The notes under the pieces are model-generated. The model did not search any database. It was not told the DNA's origin and saw only the letters and a program-made list of their open reading frames with translations. Positions 54,101-54,946 of a stretch of 64,000 bases of DNA are shown in pieces. Location: positions 67,080,208 through 67,144,207 of the forward strand of contig BTPG01000006.1 in assembly GCA_036245525.1 (NCBI GenBank), given 5' to 3'. This stretch comes from Semisulcospira habei (lineage: Eukaryota; Mollusca; Gastropoda; Semisulcospiridae). The position numbers and the translations under genes were made by a program. The stretch's first letter is position 1. Each line of letters opens with the position of its first letter.

Positions 54101-54728
54101 TAATAATAATAATAATAAACCTGCAAGTTCTACACTGCTAGGAATGACATTTTGTGTTGTGTACAGGTCAGACTTACTGCATGTGTCGAACGGAGCCACA
54201 AACAACACACTGGTGGTGAGGGCAGCAGAGGTTGGACAGACCATCCTGAAGGTCAGTGATTGTCGATAATCTGTGGCTACTCAGTAGTTGTTATATCAGG
54301 CTGATAGATAATCTTTTCACCCCTTGACTGCTACTGCTGACACGGCTCAGCAGAAAAGATGTGTGGCTACGCATCAATTCCTCTGAACAGTATCATCGGT
54401 AACAGTCATGGAATTGTAAACATATTTAACTCCGTGGCGTCATTTCCCAAATGTTGGAGTTGTCAGTTTGAAACTATGTACTAGTTGCATTAGATGGATC
54501 AACCATGATAATTTAAGGGTAGCGCCAGATTAGCTTGGCACCTGCAGGTGAATTGAATTATCATGGTCCATTCATCTCCTCCTTTTGAACACCAGGTGTG
54601 GGACAAGAGGAACCCGTGGATGGCAGATTACATCAGCATCCCTGTGGGACCGGCCATCCAACCAGCGCAGCCCGTGCTGACACTGGGTACCATCATGTGC
54701 TTCTCCACCCCTCTCGTGACACAGAAAG
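4534..54728 (+). CDS. NUP210: NUP210 / gp210 nuclear pore membrane glycoprotein, partial, 18 exons in window
   Basis: The product is the large single-pass glycoprotein of the nuclear pore membrane ring. Nearly all of it lies in the perinuclear lumen as a chain of Ig-like beta-sandwich domains, with a C-terminal membrane anchor. I placed 18 exons by AG/GT borders and by recognisable gp210 blocks such as RRFDNFSSL, EKGSGYFYL, GGPQPQSN and KPVSYL. All exon phases join without a stop: 2391 nt, about 797 codons, corresponding to the middle of a protein of roughly 1,900 residues. N-glycosylation sequons (NFS, NIT, NQT, NNT) fit a lumenal location. The N-terminal exons lie left of the window; the membrane segment and C-terminus must lie right of 64000. 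Introns range from about 200 bp to about 9.7 kb and are packed with transposons. It is not a retrocopy, because introns are present. Paralogue NUP210L cannot be formally excluded. Confidence 0.93.
4731..4796. repeat. Palindrome H5, 66 bp
   Basis: This is a near-perfect hairpin with arms reading ACCTGTCATTAAAGACCATC and its complement. Relatives without the full palindrome are at about 23097-23175 and 53268-53330. Confidence 0.8.
4962..5061 (+). CDS. NUP210: NUP210 exon 2 of window
   Basis: The exon runs from CCAG to GTGAGT, 100 bp, with one base completing the previous codon and ending in phase 0. It encodes VVCAKPVELHLQPVL and then a Pro- and Cys-containing stretch, as at this position in gp210. 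Confidence 0.82.
5062..5875. other. NUP210 intron with G22 run
   Basis: The intron contains 22 G at 5246-5267. Near 5520-5560 there is a stretch (ATACTTTATTAATCCC...GGGGAAATT) like the 3' tail of some LINE/SINE families. No coding sequence is recognised. Confidence 0.5.
5876..6068 (+). CDS. NUP210: NUP210 exon 3 of window
   Basis: The exon runs from ACTAG to GTAAGT, 193 bp, phase 0 in and one base out. The block RRFDNFSSLALEW is one of the clearest gp210 signatures and contains an N-F-S sequon. Confidence 0.93.
6536..6695 (+). repeat. 80-bp tandem duplication
   Basis: Two copies of an 80-bp unit (6536-6615 and 6616-6695) differ at only a few bases. Each includes GTCGCATCGGTTATTACAAG. Confidence 0.9.
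6996..7510 (+). pseudogene. SGNH/GDSL-like hydrolase domain remnant
   Basis: Read across two or three frames, the segment gives FKPHCMIIMVVDND, resembling the block III motif of SGNH hydrolases (IIxxGxND). It also gives QWWYRLQHMFICQLLPR, then NGVHLTDEGYHALYRAVRGV, resembling block V (DGVHLTxxGY). The Gly of block III and the Asp of block V are altered, a stop (TGA) lies just before block V, and frames shift. It is a dead copy, probably from a mobile element that carried an esterase-like domain. The parent element is not identified. Confidence 0.55.
7645..7712. repeat. Palindrome H2 copy
   Basis: Arms of about 30 bp read GCAAGAGACATAAATTCTCA then GAGCCCCTGCA, followed by their complement. 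Family members are also at 15205-15290, 22121-22188, 32423-32489, 51447-51515, 54881-54946 and 58054-58121. Confidence 0.85.
7806..8200 (+). repeat. 163-bp tandem array, left part
   Basis: About two diverged units share CTCAAACACTATTCACAACT, CAAACTTGGTACAAAGATAC and GGAAAGGTCAAGGGTCACGA with the right part at 14105-14740. The array is interrupted in mid-unit by the Polinton at 8203. Confidence 0.8.
8203..8448 (+). repeat. Polinton 1 left terminal inverted repeat
   Basis: The repeat aligns with the reverse complement of 13857-14104 over its full length with scattered differences. Shared words include CATAAACAAAAGGTTACTCT and TACATTAGGTCTATT. Confidence 0.88.
8667..9966. mobile_element. DNA transposon remnant with CAGAGATGCCAACCC ends
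   Basis: The ends CAGAGATGCCAACCC and GGGTTGGCATCTCTG are inverted. Flanking GTCTTT and GTCTAT look like a 6-bp duplication with one mismatch. The internal sequence shows no recognisable transposase. The ends resemble those of the element at 55003-57776. Confidence 0.6.
9967..11507. other. Unassigned sequence inside Polinton 1
   Basis: I recognise no gene. A TATA-like ACTATAAAAG lies near 11218, in a stretch beginning around 10610 (TGTTACGATTG) that could be a remnant long terminal repeat. No matching partner repeat is seen, so this is only a possibility. Confidence 0.3.
11519..11908 (+). mobile_element. TCAA-tailed SINE, copy 1
   Basis: This 390-bp copy lies between direct repeats ACATGTGACGG (11508-11518 and 11909-11919). 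It starts with a GC-rich hairpin (CCACCCGGGTCTGCCCTGGG) and ends in ATCAATCAATCA. No tRNA-like B box is evident. Confidence 0.88.
12233..12589 (-). pseudogene. Polinton 1 gene P3, truncated/diverged C-terminus
   Basis: A small membrane protein of unknown function. The start MIGGAVVNALAFSGSNYLFS is a hydrophobic helix, followed by a charged coiled-coil segment (about residues 30-75: RRHNEASEKLAQAQQDYEKQ and on). It matches P3 of the second Polinton at 61404 through about residue 85. After that, this copy ends in unrelated residues and lacks the second membrane segment. P3 lies directly downstream of P2 on the same strand, 27 bp apart. No catalytic motif is visible. Confidence 0.65.
12617..12862 (-). 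CDS. Polinton 1 gene P2, small two-helix membrane protein
   Basis: About 77 residues from the internal Met (MSDTKNIMNFVYHSAVISGL). Two hydrophobic segments, near the start and in the middle (AKLVAVVTASIATKDFLV), suggest a membrane protein. It is intact here and matches the SINE-interrupted copy at 60815-61392 closely, ending IIPENVSM in both. The function is unknown. Conservation between two Polinton copies argues that it is a real gene. Confidence 0.65.
   Translation of the reverse strand: MWHKKMSDTKNIMNFVYHSAVISGLAVSYTMLGRSILKMRSADLGKLDFEDSAKLVAVVTASIATKDFLVKQGIIPENVSM
12980..13791 (-). pseudogene. Polinton 1 gene P1, 5' frameshifts
   Basis: The original start reads MNQDELFLLSD near 13791. 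At least two frameshifts follow before the frame reopens at 13579 (MTRDLSRSLVCLY). From there about 199 residues are open. They comprise a helical domain (SSIGKLACLLFYKFGN), a Pro/Thr/Gln-rich linker, a basic stretch (RVEAGKRLAEYNRQKKLQLQ) and a C-terminal hydrophobic helix (YLVAGFVVGVGYVGYQLY) with a basic tail. In this copy the helical and tail regions form one continuous reading frame, unlike at 59835-60779. Confidence 0.65.
13857..14104 (-). repeat. Polinton 1 right terminal inverted repeat
   Basis: This is the reverse complement of 8203-8448. The P1 gene start lies about 65 bp inside it. Confidence 0.88.
14105..14740 (+). repeat. 163-bp tandem array, right part
   Basis: AGATG words recur at 14108, 14271 and 14434, exactly 163 bp apart, followed by a more diverged unit. 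The array ends about 140 bp before NUP210 exon 4. Confidence 0.92.
14884..14990 (+). CDS. NUP210: NUP210 exon 4 of window
   Basis: The exon runs from TGCAG to GTACAT, 107 bp. Two bases complete the codon left open by exon 3. It encodes a beta-strand segment ending ATISGYKERYVKHAGIAIQ. The 8.8-kb intron before it holds the deleted Polinton and the 163-bp array. Confidence 0.85.
14991..16073. other. NUP210 intron with H2 and H1b palindromes
   Basis: A decayed H2 palindrome lies near 15205-15290 and an H1b palindrome with an extra partial arm at about 15756-15905. Exons 4 and 5 join in frame without anything between, so no further exon is needed here. Confidence 0.6.
15756..15905. repeat. Palindrome H1b with duplicated left arm
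   Basis: The arm GGTGGTGCCAGAATAGCTTG occurs twice in the same direction and once inverted, giving a hairpin with a second alternative left arm. Confidence 0.75.
16074..16178 (+). CDS. NUP210: NUP210 exon 5 of window
   Basis: The exon runs from GTCAG to GTAGGT, 105 bp, phase 0. It encodes SKSLELLLVEE and VSIFNHPSNK, typical gp210 text. Confidence 0.93.
16336..16433. mobile_element. Palindromic MITE H3 copy
   Basis: The element starts TTAACCCTCTGGCTGTCGGT and ends in the inverted ACAGCCAAAGGGTTAC. Nearly all of its about 98 bp is one inverted repeat. The TTAA at the left and the CCC/GGG ends suggest piggyBac-type mobilisation. Confidence 0.7.
16633..16734 (+). CDS. NUP210: NUP210 exon 6 of window
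   Basis: The exon runs from TGCAG to GTAAAT, 102 bp, phase 0. It encodes EKGSGYFYLREINSPVLKIS. The next intron holds the 4.7-kb TG...CA insertion. Confidence 0.93.
18405..18475. repeat. GC-rich hairpin, first of two similar
   Basis: The arms CCGGAAGCACAAGCG and CGCTTTTGCTTCCG form a stem in otherwise A/C-rich sequence. A related hairpin lies at about 18835-18893 (CCGGAAGCACAA and CTCTTGCTTCCG). Confidence 0.7.
18835..18893. repeat. GC-rich hairpin, second of two similar
   Basis: It has the same stem core as at 18405-18475 with a different loop. This suggests a duplicated RNA structure within the LTR-like element. Confidence 0.65.
19830..20742. mobile_element. Pogo/Tigger-like element, non-autonomous, copy M1
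   Basis: The terminal inverted repeats begin CAGTGGAGTCC and the element is flanked by TA. It is 913 bp with long subterminal repeats of the word TTAACACGAA. There is no transposase. It is inserted in the LTR-like element. Confidence 0.75.
21101..21490 (+). mobile_element. TCAA-tailed SINE, copy 2
   Basis: This 390-bp copy lies between perfect 13-bp direct repeats CCTACAAAAATAG (21088-21100 and 21491-21503). It lies inside the LTR-like insertion. Confidence 0.92.
22121..22188. repeat. Palindrome H2 copy
   Basis: An almost perfect hairpin with GCAAGAGACATAAATTCTCA on the left arm and its complement on the right. Confidence 0.88.
22381..22509 (+). CDS. NUP210: NUP210 exon 7 of window
   Basis: The exon runs from TTGCAG to GTCAGA, 129 bp, phase 0. 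It encodes DFTVYDLCLNVD and ends in AVIDK. Confidence 0.92.
22863..23080. mobile_element. Palindromic MITE H1 copy
   Basis: A core hairpin at about 22910-23016 (GATTAGCTTGGCGCC with its complement) has H1 flanks. The TTAA ends are mutated here (TTCA on the left, TTAAATGGG on the right). Confidence 0.75.
23288..23415 (+). CDS. NUP210: NUP210 exon 8 of window
   Basis: The exon runs from TACAG to GTGTGT, 128 bp, leaving two bases for the next exon. It encodes VKVLDANRYPLL and FFTLMGLKL. DIRS copy B follows 235 bp downstream. Confidence 0.93.
23651..23860 (+). repeat. DIRS B left inverted terminal repeat
   Basis: This is the reverse complement of the right end near 30860-31030. Shared words include AACCCGGGAGGCACTCGGGG and TTCCGAGTCAC. 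Confidence 0.85.
24438..24600 (+). pseudogene. DIRS B Cys-rich gag N-terminus
   Basis: MSVVCCSCQGFTCSQCGDLR is followed by a stop and then PSDNHKVGL. It aligns with the corresponding Cys-rich segment of copies C and D, which looks like a small zinc-binding module (CxxC pairs). Confidence 0.6.
24785..25340 (+). repeat. Imperfect tandem repeats within DIRS B gag region
   Basis: A segment starting TGACTCTTACGAGGGGTC and running to GAGCCCGGCC occurs at about 24788, 24908 and 25258. Copy C has one equivalent near 35190-35260. Confidence 0.75.
25458..25579 (+). ncRNA. 5S rRNA-like sequence (copy in DIRS B)
   Basis: The best preserved of three copies: CCGGTTCTCATCTGATCACC, GAAGTTGAGTGACGTCGGGC, GGTTAATACTTGGAAGGGTG, ACCGCCTGGGAACATCCAGT. 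It follows an animal 5S rRNA for about 115 nt with few changes in the 3' two-thirds. The internal RNA polymerase III control region is therefore largely intact. It interrupts the gag region, which has no such insert in copy C. Confidence 0.82.
25774..26692. mobile_element. Non-autonomous DNA element inserted in DIRS B
   Basis: The ends TGGGTTGCATGTAGCGTGC and its inverted counterpart (ending TATGCAACCCA) enclose 0.9 kb absent from copy C. Subterminal repeats of GCTAAGCAAG type occur at the right end. A tandem duplication of about 75 bp lies at 26138-26274. No transposase is seen and the target duplication is unclear. Confidence 0.65.
26693..27300 (+). pseudogene. DIRS B gag remnant
   Basis: Fragments such as LGTFGTPSALCL, the DRRWPAGHDFAFRQDW segment and LAFVRRIEN align with the copy C gag (SDRRCPPGLDIAFRQGW, QAFIRRIEG), with frame changes and stops. 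Confidence 0.7.
27475..28140 (+). pseudogene. DIRS B reverse transcriptase remnant
   Basis: The 27534 frame gives FDLSALHGFLLETAGALWA, LHVPLHPASRRYLHF and LPFALNVSPWVFTHFMNAV, then a stop. The catalytic motif NYLDDLLL follows. Copy B keeps the ordinary YLDD-LLL spacing that copy C has altered. Later frames shift. Confidence 0.82.
28330..28740 (+). pseudogene. DIRS B RNase H remnant
   Basis: Across frames: GLSGWGAHLLP, HINWLEMQAGWQAL, LLVLSDNAT, IPGQRNVLADSLSRRGQ. The first catalytic Asp (DAS in copy C) is changed here, while the Glu, SDN and LAD positions are readable. Confidence 0.75.
29041..29410 (+). mobile_element. TCAA-tailed SINE, copy 3, inside DIRS B
   Basis: The copy is flanked by perfect 14-bp direct repeats TCAACCTCGCCACG (29027-29040 and 29411-29424). 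These are DIRS sequence matching copy C. The tail is short (CAATCTCAA). Confidence 0.93.
29490..30603 (+). pseudogene. DIRS B tyrosine recombinase remnant
   Basis: Pieces of the copy C recombinase are readable with several frameshifts: MLKQPRQPLFHLCP, RRPLTRRVYEGKWRVLWSWC and STFTLFYLRDLACQRDNLAL. The last includes the equivalent of the nucleophile Tyr (FYLRDL). Confidence 0.78.
30840..31070 (+). repeat. DIRS B right inverted terminal repeat
   Basis: This is the reverse complement of 23651-23860, ending TTTTAGAGGAAAAATTCATT. The internal complementary region just before it (30720-30818) joins complements of both outer ends. Confidence 0.85.
31107..31198. mobile_element. Palindromic MITE H3 copy
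   Basis: The element runs from TTAACCCTTTGGCTGTTGGT to ACCAACAGCCAAAGGGTTAC, an almost perfect 92-bp hairpin. It lies between the end of DIRS B and NUP210 exon 9. Confidence 0.8.
31246..31384 (+). CDS. NUP210: NUP210 exon 9 of window
   Basis: The exon runs from CCCAG to GTAATG, 139 bp. The first base completes the Arg codon of exon 8, which fixes this acceptor over a nearby TCAG. It encodes TTLTATAHLPSGQILYSAP. Confidence 0.9.
31460..31675. mobile_element. Palindromic MITE H1, complete, TTAA-flanked
   Basis: The element runs from TTAACCCATTTAGCCCC to GAGGGTTAA, 216 bp, with a central hairpin of about 105 bp (CCAGATGAGCTTGG and complement). TTAA at both ends with CCC/GGG termini is the piggyBac pattern. 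Confidence 0.82.
31676..32257. other. NUP210 intron, nothing recognised
   Basis: AT-rich intron; no exon or repeat with a clear boundary is seen. Confidence 0.5.
32258..32320 (+). CDS. NUP210: NUP210 exon 10 of window (start of BIG2-like domain)
   Basis: This 63-bp exon runs from GGCAG to GTGAGG, phase 0. It encodes VFPPLRLEPKNITLIIGA with an N-I-T sequon. With the next exon it forms what is annotated as a bacterial-Ig-like (BIG2) domain in vertebrate gp210. Confidence 0.92.
32423..32489. repeat. Palindrome H2 copy
   Basis: Arms GCAAGAGGTGTAATTCTCAT and its complement around the CCCCTGCATCTGCAGGGG core. Confidence 0.87.
33015..33275 (+). CDS. NUP210: NUP210 exon 11 of window (BIG2-like domain)
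   Basis: The largest exon in the window, 261 bp, runs from CTCAG to GTGAGG, phase 0. It contains GGPQPQSNVQFSI and LRGIRIYAP, the most conserved gp210 blocks here. Confidence 0.95.
33429..33732 (+). mobile_element. Pogo-like element M0, truncated
   Basis: It starts TA + CAGTGGAGTCCGCTTAACAC and runs for 304 bp. It is then abruptly followed by the start of another copy (M2) at 33733. Its sequence is closest to M2, so the pair may be a partial tandem duplication. Confidence 0.7.
33791..33950 (-). pseudogene. LINE C-terminus and TAGA tail
   Basis: On the minus strand the segment reads RWEDNISEWTGLRLGDTLRM and LVAKSSVVPQRSARLRD, then a (TAGA)n tail. This is the C-terminal end of a non-LTR retrotransposon ORF. 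It continues logically from the LINE fragment at 40208-41008, which now lies on the other strand. Confidence 0.7.
33951..34165 (+). repeat. DIRS C left inverted terminal repeat
   Basis: This matches the complement of 39930-40135 (for example TTTTAGCCTAAGAACCC and GTGCCTGCCCATCCGGTTCC). Its outer 40 bases are also complemented at 39812-39850. Confidence 0.9.
34762..34911 (+). pseudogene. DIRS C Cys-rich gag N-terminus
   Basis: A frame reading CTLCGDFQWPTDNHKVCLPC then SGCASDRTCDICSAWPEL shows paired cysteines like a small zinc module. It ends at a stop just before the main gag frames. Similar text occurs in copies B and D. It may be the true start of gag or a separate small protein. Confidence 0.5.
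34960..35730 (+). CDS. DIRS C gag-like region, N-terminal frame
   Basis: An open frame of 256 codons, rich in Arg, Ser and Pro, precedes the conserved gag core in another frame. Two runs of C (near 35385 and 35660) lie in it and probably mark frame slips. Low-complexity composition makes the exact frame uncertain. By position it should be the N-terminal, nucleic-acid-binding part of the structural protein that packages element RNA. Confidence 0.45.
   Translation: MTLPSRRPPTVPGAVTKRDRADPVERTLRRKRASSTVRRTEVNARTHSACLTEPGLQGRASRRPLSAFSSRSSLTLADSSGESICRQGARLIEPGSQRRSATRPRTSDPLEPSRVSSYSWRSHSPVDARQRDRRAHRTTGSPPPPPLPPLSFFALGPVCGATILAHASCLASPFCLPSAPLWQEPSSLGSWTSLPSSQLLPSRLLAWLAPVSPQPPLSLSRVLSSSSVPLPCRAPPPPAWPFRRWLQPLVRTPYSP
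35766..36620 (+). CDS. DIRS C gag-like structural protein core
   Basis: An open frame of 284 codons. The first 30 residues follow a poly-Pro stretch. Then come a conserved core with FRDMWDAFSAHLLA, SDRRCPPGLDIAFRQGWY, LLTQAFIRRIEGAWHPSLTP and LLALAEVANRAAYHSFVNAM, and a Pro-rich tail with three CIPQTP/CILWP repeats. Related fragments occur in copy B. No enzymatic motif is present. In DIRS elements the first ORF encodes a gag-like protein, and I assign it so by position and conservation. It overlaps the RT frame by 166 bp in a different frame. Confidence 0.65.
   Translation: MDACPPSPSPPPLKLKVSAFGNAGRQTKKFNSLPQPPGFRDMWDAFSAHLLAAPRKTDFFSDRRCPPGLDIAFRQGWYTGHSQAFVCLLPTVDLPAILQVGSLALLKRAIPRGLDSIATLVRNTLACSGFLELLTQAFIRRIEGAWHPSLTPLLGDLLALAEVANRAAYHSFVNAMAASSNCDLMRQDAILLACRGMPLDLHNQLRRAPLGGPLLFGDTWSSVKTANADRWPGKTAPPRFRPARKAPGRAPCIPQTPCIPQTPCILWPRVSGRPPPRLRPARPS
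36455..38383 (+). CDS. DIRS C reverse transcriptase-RNase H
   Basis: An open frame of 642 codons. The RT domain spans about residues 145-350: SRLFLVPKLGGKRRPVIDLS, SLDLSDAYLHVPIHP (catalytic Asp about 227), LPFGLNLSPWVF, and the YLDD motif (292-295) followed by an extra Asp. RNase H spans about 455-600: INWLELQAVWQAL (Glu 487), LVLSDNATVVAYI (Asp 512), HLNVLADSVS (Asp 563). The first RNase H strand (VDASLSGWGAH) is encoded at about 37826-37866 but in another frame. The open frame therefore runs through it wrongly after the 25-C tract at 37785-37809. The real start is probably later than the first Met. The C-terminus is cut by a 32-bp duplication that brings in a stop. Confidence 0.9.
   Translation: MAWQDCSPSLSSGPQGSGSRPLHPPDPLHPPDPLHPLAPRLRAPAAPPSAGPAKLAPLPPPGPVLPVAQGAGGPPDSCAPPPPPAVLGSPVSRRLAQFSEVWHSLFPDDPWIRTTVSDGLRISFRSPPPLRRSSGWTSVPSDTLKASALRGEVTTLLQKAATEVVVRHDASAFYSRLFLVPKLGGKRRPVIDLSALNAFIAAPSFCMETARALRASVQPLDFAVSLDLSDAYLHVPIHPASRRYLRFACDRVVYQFRALPFGLNLSPWVFTRLMDAVVAKARQSSSSPTSNYLDDDLLRNHSVAILAADRNALMRLLARLGFLINAGKSDLMPSRRFIHLGMEFATDLNRVRLPRIQRLAALACELDQQDAAPARVWLQLLGVINAATDFLPLGRPYSRPIQLLHWRPSSADLTALVPVTPMLRPHLQRWMNPAWLATGVPLTSPPPPPPPPSVIPVCRRQSLRVGCPFASSSWPPELAIRYINWLELQAVWQALIAWEARLGHQDLLVLSDNATVVAYIQKKGGNRSPDLCMLLYHLMLWCQDRSISLWARHIPCHLNVLADSVSRRSQLLHTEWTLRRDIFQMIRAHWETPLLDLFAMRWNHQLPLFVSPIPDPLAWAVDALSIPWDGLTAYAYPPTVLL
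37785..37809 (+). repeat. Run of 25 C inside the RT-RNase H frame
   Basis: At this place copy B has only short C runs (CCGCCCCCTCAG). The expansion is specific to copy C and encodes Pro8 in the open frame. Confidence 0.95.
38351..38414 (+). repeat. 32-bp tandem duplication truncating the RT-RNase H frame
   Basis: GCTTATGCTTACCCCCCGAC recurs at 38351 and 38383. The second copy creates the TAG that ends the frame. The ancestral reading resumes in another frame after it. Confidence 0.92.
38439..39704 (+). pseudogene. DIRS C tyrosine recombinase, one internal stop
   Basis: This is the recombinase that integrates the circular DIRS intermediate. An open frame runs to 39584. It holds a SAM-like N-terminal domain (HVYEGKWQELCSWC, ITIRGYLSMIADTYRHLG) and then the catalytic domain with box I Arg (ATAARVSELHAL) and the H-x-x-R motif (AHEVRAMAMS). 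A TGA at 39582-39584 interrupts VGW-AEST. After it the same frame continues with the nucleophile Tyr (HIYLWDL) to a stop at 39704. Copy B has a sense codon at that stop. Without read-through the protein lacks its nucleophile. A run of 22 C at about 38520-38541 lies near the N-terminus. The true start is uncertain; the conserved part begins about 38628. Confidence 0.88.
39812..39907 (+). repeat. DIRS C internal complementary region
   Basis: The first half is the complement of the element's left terminus and the second half of its right terminus, joined near GAGGAAATAAATTCATT. In the DIRS model this template joins the ends to make a circle. Confidence 0.88.
39930..40171 (+). repeat. DIRS C right inverted terminal repeat
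   Basis: This is the complement of the left end. It ends TTTTAGAGAAAAATGAATTT and abuts inverted pogo-like sequence at 40172. Confidence 0.9.
40172..40207 (-). other. Inverted piece of pogo-like element M2
   Basis: ATATTGGTTAACACAAAATA is the reverse complement of the internal part of M2, which reads forward on both sides. It is one end of the inverted segment discussed in the findings. Confidence 0.7.
40208..41008 (+). pseudogene. LINE reverse transcriptase fragment
   Basis: RT motifs are visible: VRQGCLLSPTLFNIFLERI, LRFADDIEGLAG (catalytic FADD), VNKFKYLGAIVTDEGSKPEI and LFLYACESWTL, ending GGQRRGRQRK. The 270-codon open frame 40250-41062 includes about 50 bp of pogo-like sequence at its end. 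The 5' part (before VRQG) is in another frame and the N-terminal half is missing. It is a 5'-truncated non-LTR retrotransposon. The clade is not certain, and the endonuclease is not visible. Confidence 0.85.
41887..42782 (+). mobile_element. Pogo/Tigger-like non-autonomous element M3, complete
   Basis: This 896-bp element lies between TA dinucleotides, with inverted ends CAGTGGAGTCCGCTTAACAC and GTAACTGGACTCCACTG. Arrays of TTAACACGAA-type words fill both subterminal regions. No transposase is present. Confidence 0.82.
42987..43118 (+). CDS. NUP210: NUP210 exon 12 of window
   Basis: The exon runs from TGCAG to GTAAGT, 132 bp, phase 0. It encodes PFFFGASIPPLIFTWSV. The 9.7-kb intron before it contains the nested pogo-like/LINE/DIRS C complex. 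Confidence 0.94.
43315..43467 (+). CDS. NUP210: NUP210 exon 13 of window
   Basis: The exon runs from TACAG to GTAAAT, 153 bp, phase 0. It encodes GHVTVNLVVRA and ends DDVQIQ, as in gp210. Confidence 0.92.
43541..43665. repeat. Palindrome H1b copy, decayed
   Basis: It retains the right arm (GGCGCCAAGCTATTCTGGCA) and part of the left arm around ACCATGATAGTTCATGATAG. Confidence 0.7.
43991..44069. mobile_element. Palindromic MITE H3 copy, decayed
   Basis: TTAAATCGTGTGGCTGTCGG to GACAGTTCAAGGGTTAA, with TTAA at both ends. A second, more decayed copy is at 43704-43770. Confidence 0.65.
44082..44293. mobile_element. Palindromic MITE H1, complete, TTAA-flanked
   Basis: The element is 212 bp, from TTAACCCGTTCAGCCC to GGGGCTACATGGGTTAA, with a central hairpin of about 105 bp (CCAGATCAGCTTGGCGCC and complement). 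Confidence 0.85.
44890..45040 (+). pseudogene. DIRS D Cys-rich gag N-terminus remnant
   Basis: The frame YKCGAFQWPTDGHDVCLPAR aligns with CTLCGDFQWPTDNHKVCLPC of copy C. Confidence 0.6.
45200..45750 (+). repeat. Imperfect tandem repeats in DIRS D gag region
   Basis: AAGAGCTCCACCCCGCCTCG followed by a gag-like stretch to GGCATATGGAGCTCG occurs at about 45225, 45508 and 45657. Confidence 0.75.
46495..46960 (+). pseudogene. DIRS D RNase H core, four tandem copies
   Basis: A 112-bp unit encoding HINRLEMKAVWLAL and the following strand recurs at 46591, 46703 and 46815, with a shortened copy at 46495. The last copy runs into LSDKSTVVAYIQ. In copy C the equivalent (INWLELQAVWQAL to SDNATVVAYIQ) is single. 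Confidence 0.85.
48574..48685 (+). ncRNA. 5S rRNA-like sequence (copy in DIRS D)
   Basis: CATTGCATGTTGAACACCCT, TTCACCGAAGTTAAACCATT, GGCGGTTAATCCTTTGTTGG and TGACTGCCTGGGAACAACAG follow 5S rRNA from near its 5' part to its 3' end. It is the most diverged copy in the middle. Confidence 0.68.
49090..50095 (+). pseudogene. DIRS D tyrosine recombinase remnant
   Basis: Only short matches to copy C survive, for example RGSQVRQWMRLQRLRESLTV against the FSSAAVEAIASARRPSTQHV region, and AQHSLPAPKVPW at the end. No catalytic box can be read in frame. Confidence 0.6.
50669..50760 (+). CDS. NUP210: NUP210 exon 14 of window
   Basis: The exon runs from GGCAG to GTCAGC, 92 bp, phase 0 in and two bases out. 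It encodes VFDKLQL and ends RTN plus a split Arg codon. It begins 107 bp after the 3' end of DIRS copy D. Confidence 0.9.
50785..50871. repeat. Right half of palindromic MITE H1
   Basis: It contains the right arm from GGCGCCAAGGTCATCTGGCA through TTGAATTATCATGCTC and ends GGGTTAA. The left half is missing. Confidence 0.75.
51114..51288 (+). CDS. NUP210: NUP210 exon 15 of window
   Basis: The exon runs from CCCAG to GTGGGT, 175 bp. One base completes the split Arg codon. It encodes EEFGINQTLVFLIK with an N-Q-T sequon. Confidence 0.92.
51447..51515. repeat. Palindrome H2 copy
   Basis: GCAAGAGGCACAGATTCTCA and its complement, in the short intron between NUP210 exons 15 and 16. Confidence 0.88.
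51608..51780 (+). CDS. NUP210: NUP210 exon 16 of window
   Basis: The exon runs from TGCAG to GTCGGT, 173 bp, leaving two bases. It encodes KPVSYLMLNL and VPVGTTLQFSVSFHDD. Confidence 0.94.
51816..52030. mobile_element. Palindromic MITE H1, complete, opposite orientation
   Basis: The element is 215 bp between TTAA (51816) and TTAA (52027), with a central hairpin CCAGATGAGCTTGGCGCC and complement. It begins 36 bp after NUP210 exon 16. Confidence 0.85.
52279..52883. mobile_element. MITE H1b split by a LINE fragment
   Basis: The left end is TTGACCCATATGAT (TTAA mutated) and the right end is GGGTTAA at 52883. The hairpin core lies at about 52755-52835. Without the LINE it is about 225 bp. Confidence 0.75.
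52293..52661 (-). mobile_element. LINE 3' fragment
   Basis: Flanked by perfect 11-bp direct repeats ACCCATATGAT (52282-52292 and 52662-52672). The minus strand encodes a non-LTR RT C-terminus: RRRWGWIGHSLRKP, KRKRGRPRNSWRRDLQAD and DRSCWRSLVDGLYP. The 3' end has a short GTAAGTAAGTA tail. Confidence 0.87.
52885..53201 (-). mobile_element. tRNA-headed SINE
   Basis: Read on the minus strand it begins GTCCGAAATAGCTCAGGCGG (A-box TAGCTCAGGCGG, 53178-53189) and has a B-box GGTTTGAGTCC (53124-53134) 44 bp on. This is a normal tRNA promoter layout. About 230 bp of non-tRNA body follows, ending GTGGACGTTAAACCCTGAAC. It abuts the TTAA end of the H1b MITE. Confidence 0.85.
53736..53806. repeat. 71-bp palindrome
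   Basis: CTGGTAGAATTGTACACATA CC... and its complement meet at ACTCAGT. A direct copy of one arm (TACACATACCAAGGGGAATT) lies at about 53378-53402. Confidence 0.9.
53929..53982. mobile_element. 54-bp palindromic mini-MITE with TTAA ends
   Basis: TTAACTCATTCGCGGCCAGC to GACAGTGAATGAGTTAA. The whole element is a hairpin centred on a CATCCGGATG core. Confidence 0.7.
54167..54251 (+). CDS. NUP210: NUP210 exon 17 of window
   Basis: The exon runs from TACAG to GTCAGT, 85 bp. One base completes the previous Arg codon. It encodes GATNNTLVVRA with an N-N-T sequon. Confidence 0.92.
54430..54580. repeat. Palindrome H1 copy, rearranged, next to exon 18 acceptor
   Basis: The left flank and arm (GATTAGCTTGGCACC) are present. 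The right arm is shortened to GAATTATCATGGTC. Sequence right of it supplies CTCCTCCTTTTG before the acceptor at 54595. Confidence 0.75.
54596..54728 (+). CDS. NUP210: NUP210 exon 18, last in window
   Basis: The exon runs from ACCAG to GTGAGG, 133 bp, leaving one base. It encodes VWDKRNPWMADYISIPVG. The pyrimidine-rich tract of its acceptor directly follows a decayed H1 palindrome. I see no later NUP210 exon before 64000. Confidence 0.92.
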
Positions 54729-54880
54729 GTGAGGCAATTCCCAAACATGATCTGGTGATGATTTTTCCAGTTGACCCTTACGCTGCCAGTGATCGCAAAT
54801 TTTGCGTCTGAAAGCGCCCCGCATGGATGACATTTGCGTGAAAACACAAATGTAAACAGGACCATAAAGAACACAGGACT

Positions 54881-54946
54881 GACAAGAGACATAAACCCTC
54901 ATCAGCCCTCGCGACTGCGGGGGCTCATGAGGGTTTATGTCTTGCA
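54881..54946. repeat. Palindrome H2 copy
   Basis: GACAAGAGACATAAACCCTC and its complement around CGCGACTGCGG. Confidence 0.85.
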
